Notes: generated from the letters alone by a model not told the origin. A stretch of DNA of 64,000 bases from Mesorhizobium_B sp964242945 (GCA_964242945.1 CAXTCF010000001.1:1-64000), one strand, 5' to 3'; positions 18,123 to 26,722 are shown, counted from the stretch's first letter. Numbers and translations are program-made.

Positions 18123-19556
18123 ATGCCTGATCTGAATGCAAGCTTCTCGCTTTCCGCACCGGAAATCGCTTTGGCGGTCATCGCCATGGGCCTGCTGATG
18201 GTCGGCGTGTTCCTGGGCGAGCGGGCGCGGACGCTTGTGACCGCGCTTGCCGTGGTCGGCTTGGTCGTCGTTGCCTTCTGGGCTGCGTTCTGGAGCCATG
18301 ACGGCGTGGGTTTCGGCGGCCTTTTCGTCAATGATGCGTTTGGCCGCTTCGCGAAGTTCCTGGCGCTGCTCGGTTCCGCCGTGACGCTGATGATGTCGGT
18401 CGGCTACGCTCGGCGGGAAAAGTTCGACAGCTTCGAATATCCCGTGCTGATCGTGCTCTGCACGCTCGGCATGATGCTGATGATCTCCGCCGGCGACATG
18501 CTGGCGCTCTATCTCGGCCTGGAACTGCAATCGCTCTCCATCTACGTGCTCGCTGCCTTCAACCGGGACAGCCTGCGCTCCACCGAAGCCGGCCTGAAAT
18601 ACTTCGTACTGGGGGCGCTATCGTCGGGCATGCTGCTCTACGGCATCTCCATCGCTTATGGCTACACCGGCAATACCGGCTTCGGCGCGATCGCCGCCGC
18701 TCTGGCCGGCGAGGGGCGGCAGCTTGGTCTGGTGTTCGGCTTGGTGTTCGTTCTGGCCGGACTGGCTTTCAAGATCTCGGCCGTGCCTTTCCACATGTGG
18801 ACACCGGACGTCTATGAGGGCGCGCCGACGCCGGTCACTGCCTTCCTGGCTTCCGCGCCCAAGATGGCTGCGATCGCGCTCACCACGCGCGTCGCCGTCG
18901 ATGCCTTCCAGCCAATCGTCGCGGACTGGCGCCAGATCATCGTCTTCGTTGCCGTTGCCTCCATGGCGCTCGGATCGTTTGCCGCCATCGGGCAGCGCAA
19001 CATCAAGCGGCTGATGGCCTATTCCTCGATCGGCCATATGGGCTTTGTTCTCGTCGGCTTGGCGGCGAACAGCCAGAACGGCGTGCGCGGGGTGGCGCTC
19101 TACATGGCGATCTATCTCGTCATGACGCTGGGCACCTTCGCCTTCATCCTCTCGATGCGCCGTGCCACCGGCAACGTCGAGCAGGTGGACGACCTGTCCG
19201 GCCTCGCCTCCACGAACCCGATCATGGCGACGATCATGACGATCCTGATGTTCTCGCTGGCAGGCATTCCGCCGCTCGCAGGCTTCTGGGCGAAGTGGTA
19301 TGTGTTCCTCGCCGCGATCGACGCCCACCTCTACGGGCTGGCCGTGATCGGCGTGCTGACCTCCGTGGTGGGCGCGTACTACTATCTGCGCATCATCAAG
19401 ATCATGTGGTTCGATGAGCCGGTCGGCGGCTTCCTGCCCATGCCGATCGAATTGCGCACCGTGCTCGGCGGGTCGGGCGCGTTCATCCTGCTCTACATCT
19501 TCTTTGCCGGCCCGATCGGGCGCGTCGCGCAGGCTGCCGCGGCGCCTTTCTTCTGA
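18123..19556 (+). CDS. nuoN: NADH-quinone oxidoreductase subunit N
   Basis: The 477-residue antiporter-like subunit that ends the complex I set. Diagnostic stretches are LGLELQSLSIYVLAAFNR and FKISAVPFHMWTPDVYEGAP. GGAGGCGGGGAG lies just before the ATG. It is followed 5 nt later by birA, so the operon appears to run on into genes for cofactor attachment and RNA processing. Confidence 0.97.
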   Translation: MPDLNASFSLSAPEIALAVIAMGLLMVGVFLGERARTLVTALAVVGLVVVAFWAAFWSHDGVGFGGLFVNDAFGRFAKFLALLGSAVTLMMSVGYARREKFDSFEYPVLIVLCTLGMMLMISAGDMLALYLGLELQSLSIYVLAAFNRDSLRSTEAGLKYFVLGALSSGMLLYGISIAYGYTGNTGFGAIAAALAGEGRQLGLVFGLVFVLAGLAFKISAVPFHMWTPDVYEGAPTPVTAFLASAPKMAAIALTTRVAVDAFQPIVADWRQIIVFVAVASMALGSFAAIGQRNIKRLMAYSSIGHMGFVLVGLAANSQNGVRGVALYMAIYLVMTLGTFAFILSMRRATGNVEQVDDLSGLASTNPIMATIMTILMFSLAGIPPLAGFWAKWYVFLAAIDAHLYGLAVIGVLTSVVGAYYYLRIIKIMWFDEPVGGFLPMPIELRTVLGGSGAFILLYIFFAGPIGRVAQAAAAPFF

Positions 19557-19561
19557 GCGGC

Positions 19562-20383
19562 ATGGGATTTTCACTCCCGCCGGCGGCAGAGGCTGCCGGC
19601 TACCGGCTCGAAGGGCACGACACGGTCGGCTCCACCAATGCGCTGGCGCTGCGCCGCGCCGCGGCGGGCGATGCCGGCAACCTCTGGATAGCGGCGCTGG
19701 CTCAGGATAGCGGGCGCGGCCGGCGCGGCCGGGCGTGGTTCTCGCCGCATGGGAACCTCGCAGCGACGCTCCTGGTGAAACTCCGCGAGCCCCGCTTCGC
19801 CGCAACCCTCGGTTTCGTAGCGGGCCTGTCGTTGGCGGAAGCCTTGCAGAACCTCCTTCCGGCGTCACGGCTTCACATGGCGGCGGATGCCGGGTCTGGC
19901 GCGGCGGGAGAGTTCCGGTTGAAGTGGCCCAACGACATCCTGGCAGGAGGGGCGAAGCTCGCCGGCATCCTGCTGGAATCGGCTCCGCTTGGCGATGCTT
20001 CGCTCGCCGTGGCGGTGGGGATCGGCGTCAATGTCGTCGGCCACCCGGACGATCTGCCCTATCCCGCAACTTCGCTGCGGAAGCTCGGCTCGCCGGTTTC
20101 GGCCGAAGAGCTGTTCCAGGCGCTTGCCGACTGCTGGGCTGCCAACGCGGCCGTCTGGGACGAGGGCAGGGGCATCGATGCGATCCGTCTGCGCTGGCTT
20201 CAGCACGCCGCCGGCTTAGGCGCAGAGGCCGCGGTGCGGCTTGAGGACGAGGTGGTCCGCGGCATCTTCGAAACAATCGATGCGGATTGCCGTTTCGTGC
20301 TCCGGATGCGGGACGGCTCGCTCAAGCGCATCGCGGCCGGCGATGTTCATTTCGGCGTCGTGGCCTCAGCAGGCGCGGCGTAG
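19562..20383 (+). CDS. birA: Biotin--[acetyl-CoA-carboxylase] ligase, monofunctional
   Basis: A 273-residue enzyme that activates biotin with ATP and attaches it to the lysine of biotin carboxyl carrier proteins. The biotin/adenylate-binding loop GRGRRGRAWFSPHGNLAATL and the catalytic stretch RLKWPNDILAGGAKLAGILL are intact. There is no N-terminal helix-turn-helix, so it should not act as a repressor as E. coli BirA does. The position directly after nuoN is the usual alphaproteobacterial arrangement. Confidence 0.95.
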   Translation: MGFSLPPAAEAAGYRLEGHDTVGSTNALALRRAAAGDAGNLWIAALAQDSGRGRRGRAWFSPHGNLAATLLVKLREPRFAATLGFVAGLSLAEALQNLLPASRLHMAADAGSGAAGEFRLKWPNDILAGGAKLAGILLESAPLGDASLAVAVGIGVNVVGHPDDLPYPATSLRKLGSPVSAEELFQALADCWAANAAVWDEGRGIDAIRLRWLQHAAGLGAEAAVRLEDEVVRGIFETIDADCRFVLRMRDGSLKRIAAGDVHFGVVASAGAA

Positions 20384-20401
20384 AGTGCAAGGAGTTTAGC
20401 C

Positions 20402-22069
20402 ATGGCAGCGGCAGAAGCCGAACTGGTCTTTGTCCCGCTTGGCGGCGTCGGCGAGATCGGCATGAACCTCGCCTGTTACGGCTACGGACCGCCGGGCGCC
20501 CGCGAGTGGATCGTAGTGGATGTCGGCGTCAGCTTTCCCGATGCCTCCATGCCCGGCGTCGATCTTGTCATGCCCGACACGCGCTTCATCGAGGCGCAGG
20601 GCAAAGCCCTGAAGGGCATCGTCATCACGCATGCGCATGAGGACCACTATGGCGCGCTGGCCGATCTCTGGCCGCGGCTCGGCGTTCCCGTTTGGATGAC
20701 GGCTTTCACGGCCGGACTGCTGGAAGCAAAGCGGATGGGCGAACCGGGTGCGCCGGCGATCCCCATCAACCTGTTCAAGGCCGGTGACAAATTCACGGTG
20801 GGGCCGTTCGGCATCGAAGCCATTCCCGTCGCGCACTCGATCCCTGAGCCGATGTCGCTGGCGCTCGTCGTGCCGCTCGGAACCGTGATCCACACCGGCG
20901 ACTGGCGTATCGACCTGCATCCTGAGATCGGCCCGCCGCTGGACGAGGGCCGCTTCCGGGCGCTCGGCGATGCCGGCGTCGCCGCGCTGATCTGCGACTC
21001 CACCAACGCCATGCGCGAGGGCGAGTCGCCTTCCGAGCAGGCGGTGGGGCAGGGCCTGCGCGACGTGATCGCGAAAGCGCCGGGCCGCGTCGCCATCACC
21101 ACCTTCTCCTCCAATGTCGGGCGCATCCGCTCGATCATCGAGGCGGCGCGCGACAACGGCCGCCAGGTGCTGGTGCTCGGCCGCTCGCTGCGCCGCGTCA
21201 TCGATGTCGCGACCGGGATGGGCTATATGGAAGGCCTGCCTGAACTGCTCAGCGAGAGCGACTACGGCTACATCCCGCGCGAAAACCTCGTGGTGATCTG
21301 CACGGGCAGCCAGGGCGAGCCGCGTGCAGCACTTGCAAAACTCTCGCGCGACGAGATGAAGTCGGCCGCACTTTCCCCTGGCGACACGGTGGTGTTCTCC
21401 TCGCGGCTGATCCCCGGCAACGAGAAGCCCGTGCTCGAAATCAAGAACGGGCTCATCGACCGCGGCGTCCGCATCGTGGAAGACACCGACGCGCTGGTCC
21501 ATTCCTCCGGCCACGCGCGCCGGGGCGAGTTGCGACAGATGTATGGCTGGGTTCGGCCGCGGCTTTCCGTTCCCGTTCACGGCGAAGCGGCGCATCTTCG
21601 CGCCCATGCAGAGCTTGCGCGCTCGCTGAATGTCCCCGAAGTGGCGGACGTTCGCGACGGCGACGTGCTCCGCATCCTGCCCGGACCCGCCGCGGTGATC
21701 GAGCGTGTGCCGGTCGGCCGCCTCTTCAAGGACGGCAGAATCGTCGGCAATGAGGAGGAGACCGGCATTCTCGACCGCCGCCGCTTGTCTTTCGCAGGGC
21801 ATGTCGTGCTCAACATGGTGCTCGACGACAAGTTCGAACTGGCCGGCGATCCCGACATCGTGCCGGTCGGCCTGCCTGAAAAGGATCGCCGCGGCGAACT
21901 GGTGGAAGATGTCATGCTGGAAGCGGCAGTGGGCGCCTTCGACAGCATCCCGCGCCAGCGGCGCAAGGATCTCGATCTCGTTTCCGATGCCGTCCGCCGG
22001 GCGGTGCGCGCCGCGGCGAACGAGGCTTGGGGCAAGAAGCCGCTCGTCACGGTGTTCGTCACGCGCTGA
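20402..22069 (+). CDS. rnj: Ribonuclease J
   Basis: A 555-residue metallo-beta-lactamase/beta-CASP ribonuclease with 5'-exo and endo activity, used in mRNA turnover and rRNA maturation. The zinc motif is THAHEDHYGAL. Later come HSIPEPMSLAL, a DSTNAMREGESPSE segment, ICTGSQGEPRAAL and SSGHARRGEL of the beta-CASP part. The N-terminus FVPLGGVGEIGMNL is characteristic. The spacing of 18 nt from birA suggests co-transcription. Confidence 0.95.
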   Translation: MAAAEAELVFVPLGGVGEIGMNLACYGYGPPGAREWIVVDVGVSFPDASMPGVDLVMPDTRFIEAQGKALKGIVITHAHEDHYGALADLWPRLGVPVWMTAFTAGLLEAKRMGEPGAPAIPINLFKAGDKFTVGPFGIEAIPVAHSIPEPMSLALVVPLGTVIHTGDWRIDLHPEIGPPLDEGRFRALGDAGVAALICDSTNAMREGESPSEQAVGQGLRDVIAKAPGRVAITTFSSNVGRIRSIIEAARDNGRQVLVLGRSLRRVIDVATGMGYMEGLPELLSESDYGYIPRENLVVICTGSQGEPRAALAKLSRDEMKSAALSPGDTVVFSSRLIPGNEKPVLEIKNGLIDRGVRIVEDTDALVHSSGHARRGELRQMYGWVRPRLSVPVHGEAAHLRAHAELARSLNVPEVADVRDGDVLRILPGPAAVIERVPVGRLFKDGRIVGNEEETGILDRRRLSFAGHVVLNMVLDDKFELAGDPDIVPVGLPEKDRRGELVEDVMLEAAVGAFDSIPRQRRKDLDLVSDAVRRAVRAAANEAWGKKPLVTVFVTR

Positions 22070-22076
22070 CGTCACG

Positions 22077-22481
22077 ATGCTCGGCCGCCTCAACCACGTC
22101 GCCATCGCAGTACCCGACTTGGTGCAGGCGGCCGCGCTTTACCGCGACACGCTCGGCGCCACGGTGAGCGCGCCGCAGGCTCTGCCGGACCACGGCGTCA
22201 CGGTCGTGTTCGTGGAGTTGCCGAATACCAAGGTGGAACTGCTGGAGCCGCTGGGGGAGGGTTCCCCGATCGGAACCTTTCTGGCGCGCAACCCGGCTGG
22301 CGGCATGCACCACGTCTGCTACGAAGTGAAAGACGTCCGGCTTGCACGTGACCGGCTGCTGGCGGCGGGCGCACGCGTGCTTGGCTCCGGCGAGCCGAAA
22401 CGCGGCGCGCACGGCAAGCCGGTGCTTTTTCTCCACCCGAAGGATTTTACCGGAGTGCTAATCGAGTTGGAGGAAGCGTAG
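22077..22481 (+). CDS. mce: Methylmalonyl-CoA epimerase
   Basis: A 134-residue glyoxalase-fold enzyme interconverting the (S) and (R) forms of methylmalonyl-CoA in propionate catabolism. It begins MLGRLNHVAIAVPDLVQAAA, which carries the first metal His. GGMHHVCYEVKDV and the terminal GVLIELEEA supply the other ligands. I chose the ATG at 22077, 7 nt after rnj; longer readings upstream run through rnj in another frame. Confidence 0.93.
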   Translation: MLGRLNHVAIAVPDLVQAAALYRDTLGATVSAPQALPDHGVTVVFVELPNTKVELLEPLGEGSPIGTFLARNPAGGMHHVCYEVKDVRLARDRLLAAGARVLGSGEPKRGAHGKPVLFLHPKDFTGVLIELEEA

Positions 22482-22484
22482 GGC

Positions 22485-22754
22485 ATGGGCCTCGTCACCT
22501 TCCTCGCCTTGAGCTTCATCGTCTGGTGGACGGTGATATTCGCCACTCTGCCTTTCAGCCTGCGCACGCAGGACGACGAGAAAGACATCGTGCTGGGCAC
22601 AACCTCAAGCGCGCCGCGCGGCTCTCACATGCGGCGCACGGCGCTGCGCACGACGGTCGTCACGCTCGTCGTCATGGGCGTGCTCTATCTCATCGTGAAT
22701 GTGTGGGGATTGGGATTTGACGATCTGCCGAATTTCCTCCCGGAGTTCCGGTAG
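22485..22754 (+). CDS. DUF1467 family membrane protein
   Basis: An 89-residue protein with two predicted helices (about residues 3-22 and 55-75) and the hallmark LPFSLRTQDD at residues 22-31 after the first helix. DUF1467 proteins are common next to mce or proS in Rhizobiales and have no known function. It starts 3 nt after mce. The same decapeptide, with one change, occurs in the small protein between nuoH and nuoI (12621-12878). Confidence 0.88.
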   Translation: MGLVTFLALSFIVWWTVIFATLPFSLRTQDDEKDIVLGTTSSAPRGSHMRRTALRTTVVTLVVMGVLYLIVNVWGLGFDDLPNFLPEFR

Positions 22755-22788
22755 GGGCGGCTCGTCAGCAACTGAGCGCATGAGCGTC

Positions 22789-22818
22789 AAAAAAAAATGC
22801 AAGGCACGAGGCCTTGCA
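22789..22818 (-). terminator. Rho-independent terminator on the minus strand
   Basis: Read on the minus strand, TGCAAGGC-CTCGT-GCCTTGCA forms a perfect 8-bp stem with a 5-nt loop and is followed at once by nine T residues. On the plus strand the run is upstream of the stem, so it cannot end the DUF1467 transcript in this way. No protein gene points into it from the right, which implies an unannotated minus-strand transcript. Confidence 0.75.
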
Positions 22819-22937
22819 ATACAACGCGTCGATCCGCTTCCTTGTGTCAGGCGGCAGCGAGTAACCGCGCCTGGATCGCATCCTCCCAAGACTTTGACCG
22901 CGTCGGCAGGCAGATTGTTTTCCGCCTTTCATTTTGT
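22789..22937 (-). ncRNA. Candidate intergenic small RNA, about 150 nt
   Basis: The region lies between DUF1467 and proS. A promoter-like pair on the minus strand (22945-22973) and the strong minus-strand terminator (22789-22818) frame a transcript of about 149 nt. Inside it, short stems are possible: GGCGG with CTGCC around an A-rich loop near the 5' end, and CAGGCG with CGCCTG in the middle. Only short, unconvincing ORFs occur. I cannot match it to a known RNA family such as 6S RNA by eye. Confidence 0.5.
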
Positions 22938-22944
22938 GAGCCGG

Positions 22945-22973
22945 ACCATAGCCATGACGAGCGGCATTGTCAC
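22945..22973 (-). promoter_or_regulatory. Promoter-like element for the candidate small RNA
   Basis: On the minus strand GTGACA (five of six positions of the -35 consensus) is followed after exactly 17 nt by TATGGT (four of six of the -10 consensus). Transcription would begin near 22937 and run to the terminator at 22789. Confidence 0.45.
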
Positions 22974-23166
22974 GTTAAATTTTGCACGGAAACAGGCATT
23001 TGACCGGCTTTTGCATAGAGGGATTGCAGCATTTGCCCAAGCCGTGAGCAGAAGACAAAGCGAGGGTTAGCGTTGGTTTGCATCGCGCCATGAAATGGCT
23101 ATGAAGCGCGGCCAGATCACATCTCCGGGCGCCATCCGCCCTTCCATCCCGCAGAGCCGGAACACA

Positions 23167-24495
23167 ATGCGCCTTTCCAGGTATTTTCTGCCTATCCTGA
23201 AGGAAACGCCGCGCGAGGCCGAGATCGTTTCGCATCGCCTGATGCTGCGCGCCGGCATGATCCGCCAGCAGGCGGCCGGCAGCTTCACGTGGCTGCCGCT
23301 CGGCAAGCGGGTTTTGGACAAGGTCTGTCGGATCGTTCGCGAGGAGCAGAACCGCGCCGGCGCTCTCGAAATCCTGATGCCGACGATCCAGTCTGCCGAT
23401 CTCTGGCGCGAGAGCGGACGCTACGAAGCCTATGGCAAGGAAATGCTGCGGCTGAAGGACCGGCACGAGCGCGACATGCTGTTCGGGCCGACCAACGAGG
23501 AGATGGTGACGGAAATCTTTCGCGCCTATGTCCGCTCCTACCGCGACCTGCCGCTCAACCTCTACCACATTCAGTGGAAATTCCGCGACGAGGTGCGGCC
23601 CCGCTTCGGCGTGATGCGCTCCAGAGAGTTCCTGATGAAGGATGCCTATTCGTTCGACATCGACTTCGCCGGCGCCAAGGCCGCCTATAACAGGATGTTC
23701 GTGTCGTATCTCCGCACTTTTGCGCGGATGGGCCTCCAGGCAATCCCGATGCGCGCCGAAACGGGGCCGATCGGCGGCGACCTCAGCCACGAGTTCATCA
23801 TCCTGGCCGACACCGGCGAAAGCCAGGTTTATTGCGACCGCCGCTATCTCGACCTGCCGGTGCCGAATGCCGACACGGATTTTTCGGACGATGCGGAGAT
23901 CGCCGGCATCGTTTCCGACTGGACCGCTCCTTATGCGGCCACCGACGAGATGCATGATGAAGCGGCCTGGGCAGGAGTAGCCGAGGGTGAGCGGCTGGCA
24001 GCGCGCGGCATCGAGGTCGGCCACATCTTCCACTTCGGCGAAAAGTATTCGAAGCCGATGGGAGCCAAGGTCACGGGTCCGGACGGCAAGGAGCACTTCG
24101 TCTCGATGGGATCCTACGGCATCGGGCCCTCGCGGCTGATCGCCGCGATCATCGAAGCCAGCCATGACGAAGCGGGCATCATCTGGCCGGAAAGCGTGGC
24201 GCCGTTCGATCTTGCCTTGATCAACATGAAGGTGGGTGATGCGGCTTGCGACGGCCTTTGCGAGCAGCTCTTTGCCGAGCTTTCAGCGGCGGGACGCGAT
24301 GTGCTCTACGACGACACGGATGCGCGCGCGGGCGCCAAGTTCGCCGGCGCCGACCTGATCGGCCTGCCCTGGCAGGTGATCGTCGGTCCGCGGGGCGCAG
24401 CCGGCGGCGAGGTCGAGCTTAAGAACCGCAAGACGGGCGCGCGCGAAACGCTGCCTGCCGCAAACCTTGCCGCCCGTTTGAGCGCCTCCGCATGA
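23167..24495 (+). CDS. proS: Prolyl-tRNA synthetase
   Basis: A 442-residue class II synthetase that charges tRNA-Pro. This is the short form, without the editing insertion, that is typical of alphaproteobacteria. The start MRLSRYFLPILKETP is the family's usual N-terminus, so I use the ATG at 23167 and not one at 23095. Motif 2 lies in YHIQWKFRDEVRPRFGVMRS and motif 3 in GSYGIGPSRLIAAIIE. The last 4 nt overlap lolC. Confidence 0.96.
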   Translation: MRLSRYFLPILKETPREAEIVSHRLMLRAGMIRQQAAGSFTWLPLGKRVLDKVCRIVREEQNRAGALEILMPTIQSADLWRESGRYEAYGKEMLRLKDRHERDMLFGPTNEEMVTEIFRAYVRSYRDLPLNLYHIQWKFRDEVRPRFGVMRSREFLMKDAYSFDIDFAGAKAAYNRMFVSYLRTFARMGLQAIPMRAETGPIGGDLSHEFIILADTGESQVYCDRRYLDLPVPNADTDFSDDAEIAGIVSDWTAPYAATDEMHDEAAWAGVAEGERLAARGIEVGHIFHFGEKYSKPMGAKVTGPDGKEHFVSMGSYGIGPSRLIAAIIEASHDEAGIIWPESVAPFDLALINMKVGDAACDGLCEQLFAELSAAGRDVLYDDTDARAGAKFAGADLIGLPWQVIVGPRGAAGGEVELKNRKTGARETLPAANLAARLSASA

Positions 24496-25784
24496 GCGCG
24501 GCAGCCGGCACGTCGGGGAAGCCGGCCGGGGCCGGGCCGTTTTCCGCCTTCGAGCGCATGGTGGCTTGGCGCTACCTGCGCGCCAAGCGGAAGGAAACGG
24601 TGATCTCGGTGATCGCCACTATCTCCTTCATCGGGATCATGCTTGGGGTAGCCACCCTGATCACGGTCATGGCCGTGATGAACGGTTTTCGGGCGGAGCT
24701 GCTCACCCGCATCCTCGGCATCAACGGTCACCTGATCATGCAGCCGACGGATACGCCGCTGGATGATTACGCGGCCGTGGCCGATCGCCTGAACGGCGTG
24801 GCCGGCGTCAAATACGCGCTCCCGCTGATCGACGGGCACGTTCTCGCATCTGGGTTCGGCGGCGCCGGCACGGGCGCGCTGGTGCGCGGCATCCGCGGCG
24901 GGGATCTCGCCAAGGTTCCGCTGGTGGCGAAGAACATCCGGCAGGGCACGCTCGACGGCTTCGATGCGAGCGAGGGTGTCGCGATCGGCACCCGCATGGC
25001 CGAAAACCTCGGTCTTTCGCTGGGCGACAGCGTCACGCTGGTCTCGCCGGACGGCGACGTGACGCCGATGTTCACGACGCCGCGCGTCAAGGCCTATCCG
25101 GTCGTGGCGATCTTCGAAGTCGGCATGTCGGAGTACGATGCGTCGATCGTCTATATGCCGCTCGCCGAGGCGCAGCTTTTCTTCAACCTGGAGAACCGGG
25201 CGCAGACGATCGAGCTGTTCGTGGACAACCCTGATGCAGTGGACGCACTGCGGCCTGCGGTGGAAGAAGCGGCACAGCGGCCGGTGTTTCTGACGGACTG
25301 GCGGCAGCGCAACCAGACCTTCTTCTCGGCCCTCCAGGTCGAGCGCAACGTGATGTTCATGATCCTGACGCTGATCGTGCTCGTCGCGGCGCTCAACATC
25401 ATCTCCGGCCTCGTCATGCTGGTGAAGGACAAGGGCCGCGACATCGCGGTGCTGCGCACGATCGGCGCCTCGCGCGGGGCGGTGATGCGCATCTTCATGA
25501 TGACGGGTTCGGCGATCGGCGTCACCGGCACGGTGGCCGGCGTCGCGCTGGGCCTGGCGCTTTGCCTCAACGTCGAGCGCATCCGCGGATTCTTCTCCTG
25601 GGTGTCCGGCACGACGATCTTCAACCCGGAACTCTACTTCCTCAGCACGCTCCCCGCCGAGCTTGACGTGCGCGAAACCATGTCGGTCGTGATCATGGCG
25701 CTCGTCCTTTCCTTCCTCGCGACGCTGTTCCCGGCATGGAAGGCGGCGAAACTCGACCCGGTCGAAGCGCTGAGGTACGAGTAG
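24492..25784 (+). CDS. lolC: Lipoprotein-releasing ABC transporter permease LolC/E
   Basis: A 430-residue inner-membrane protein with one N-terminal helix, a large periplasmic domain (about residues 60-280) and three C-terminal helices (FtsX/MacB fold). With LolD it lifts outer-membrane lipoproteins off the inner membrane and hands them to LolA. AWRYLRAKRKETVISVIA at the N-terminus is typical. Only one permease gene is present, so it likely forms a homodimer (LolF-like), as known in many bacteria outside the gammaproteobacteria. Confidence 0.93.
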   Translation: MSAAAGTSGKPAGAGPFSAFERMVAWRYLRAKRKETVISVIATISFIGIMLGVATLITVMAVMNGFRAELLTRILGINGHLIMQPTDTPLDDYAAVADRLNGVAGVKYALPLIDGHVLASGFGGAGTGALVRGIRGGDLAKVPLVAKNIRQGTLDGFDASEGVAIGTRMAENLGLSLGDSVTLVSPDGDVTPMFTTPRVKAYPVVAIFEVGMSEYDASIVYMPLAEAQLFFNLENRAQTIELFVDNPDAVDALRPAVEEAAQRPVFLTDWRQRNQTFFSALQVERNVMFMILTLIVLVAALNIISGLVMLVKDKGRDIAVLRTIGASRGAVMRIFMMTGSAIGVTGTVAGVALGLALCLNVERIRGFFSWVSGTTIFNPELYFLSTLPAELDVRETMSVVIMALVLSFLATLFPAWKAAKLDPVEALRYE

Positions 25785-26465
25785 ATGGCGCCGCCGGTCA
25801 TCGAGCTGAAGGGGATCGAGCGGCACTACCAGCAAGGGGCGGACCGGCTCACCATTCTTGACAAGGCCGACTTCTCGCTGTCCCCCGGCGAGATGGTGGC
25901 GCTTGTGGCGCCGTCCGGCACCGGCAAATCGACGCTCCTCCACACGGCCGGGCTCCTGGAGCGGCCGAACGCCGGCGAGGTCTGGCTCGGCGGGCGCGAA
26001 TGCGGCAAGCTCGGCGACGACGAGCGCACCGGCATCCGCCGCAACGACATCGGCTTCGTTTATCAGTTCCACCATCTGCTGCCTGAGTTTTCCGCCCTCG
26101 AAAACATCATGATGCCGCAGCTTGTGCGCGGCCTGAAGCGGAAGGAGGCGGCGGAACGCGGGAGGCAGCTGCTAGACTACATGCAGATCGGAGCCCGCGG
26201 GCATCATCGTCCGGCGGAGCTTTCCGGCGGCGAGCAGCAGCGGGTGGCGATCGCGCGGGCCGTCGCCAACGCGCCTCTGATCCTCCTCGCGGACGAGCCG
26301 ACCGGAAACCTCGATCCTGCCACCGCGTCCTATGTGTTCGACGCGCTCTCCGCGCTGGTGCGCCAGTCCGGCTTGGCGGCCCTGATCGCCACGCACAACC
26401 TAGAACTGGCCAAGCGCATGGACCGCCGCGTGACTCTGAACGCCGGCAAGGTGGTGGCTTTCTGA
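25785..26465 (+). CDS. lolD: Lipoprotein-releasing ABC transporter ATPase
   Basis: A 226-residue ABC ATPase directly after lolC, with no gap. Walker A is APSGTGKSTLLHTAGLLE, the Q-loop lies in VYQFHHLLPEFSA, the signature is LSGGEQQRVAIARA, and Walker B is LLADEPTGNLD. The H-loop is TH in LIATHNLELA. It powers the LolC release complex. Confidence 0.95.
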   Translation: MAPPVIELKGIERHYQQGADRLTILDKADFSLSPGEMVALVAPSGTGKSTLLHTAGLLERPNAGEVWLGGRECGKLGDDERTGIRRNDIGFVYQFHHLLPEFSALENIMMPQLVRGLKRKEAAERGRQLLDYMQIGARGHHRPAELSGGEQQRVAIARAVANAPLILLADEPTGNLDPATASYVFDALSALVRQSGLAALIATHNLELAKRMDRRVTLNAGKVVAF

Positions 26466-26576
26466 CTGAGGCTGTTCCGCCGAGCGACACTAACCGCTTC
26501 TTCACCACATCCTTGGGAATACGGCGCCGAAGCTTGCGCCAGGATTGCCGCGCCGCCTTCCCGCGCCAAACCGCGA

Positions 26577-26605
26577 TTGACGAGGGAACAAAGTTAGAAC
26601 ATAAC
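26577..26605 (+). promoter_or_regulatory. LexA (SOS) operator overlapping a sigma-70-type promoter
   Basis: TTGACG at 26577-26582 and CATAAC at 26600-26605 are separated by exactly 17 nt. Inside this spacer lies GAAC-AAAGTTA-GAAC (26586-26600), the exact alphaproteobacterial LexA direct repeat GAAC-N7-GAAC (GTTC-N7-GTTC on the other strand), reaching into the -10 box. LexA bound here should block RNA polymerase. The predicted transcript starts near 26612, 24 nt before the ATG of the micro-ORF. Confidence 0.7.
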
Positions 26606-26635
26606 TAAAACACAACGCAAACACGGAGCGGGAAC

Positions 26636-26722
26636 ATGGCGGACTGGATGCAAGACGTAATTTCGATGGTTTGCATGGGGACGTTCCTGGTGTCCATGGC
26701 GATGTGGATCGGCGCGCTCTGA
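26636..26722 (+). CDS. 28-residue membrane micro-protein, SidA-like SOS division inhibitor candidate
   Basis: A tiny ORF of 28 codons. It begins MADWMQDVISMVCMGTF and ends MAMWIGAL: a short polar start, then one hydrophobic helix of about 20 residues. GGAG lies 8-12 nt before the ATG. A LexA operator overlaps its promoter. In Caulobacter, SidA is a LexA-controlled single-helix inner-membrane protein of 29 residues that blocks division by binding the late divisome. Size, topology and control match; I cannot show sequence homology by eye. The gene lies between lolD and the convergent lipB, where the spacer holds nothing else. Confidence 0.65.
   Translation: MADWMQDVISMVCMGTFLVSMAMWIGAL

Noticed and set aside
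14122..18530. Long minus-strand frames opposite nuoJ to nuoN
   Set aside because: Their products are extremely rich in His, Asp, Glu, Arg and Gln, the expected complement of transmembrane codons; no start signals or motifs.
22789..22818. Terminator for the nuo-birA-rnj-mce-DUF1467 transcript
   Set aside because: On the plus strand the hairpin is not followed by a T run; the T run is on the minus-strand side.
26466..26576. Additional SOS genes (imuA/imuB/dnaE2) next to the LexA site
   Set aside because: The spacer holds no other ORF with family likeness, and the next gene is the convergent lipB.
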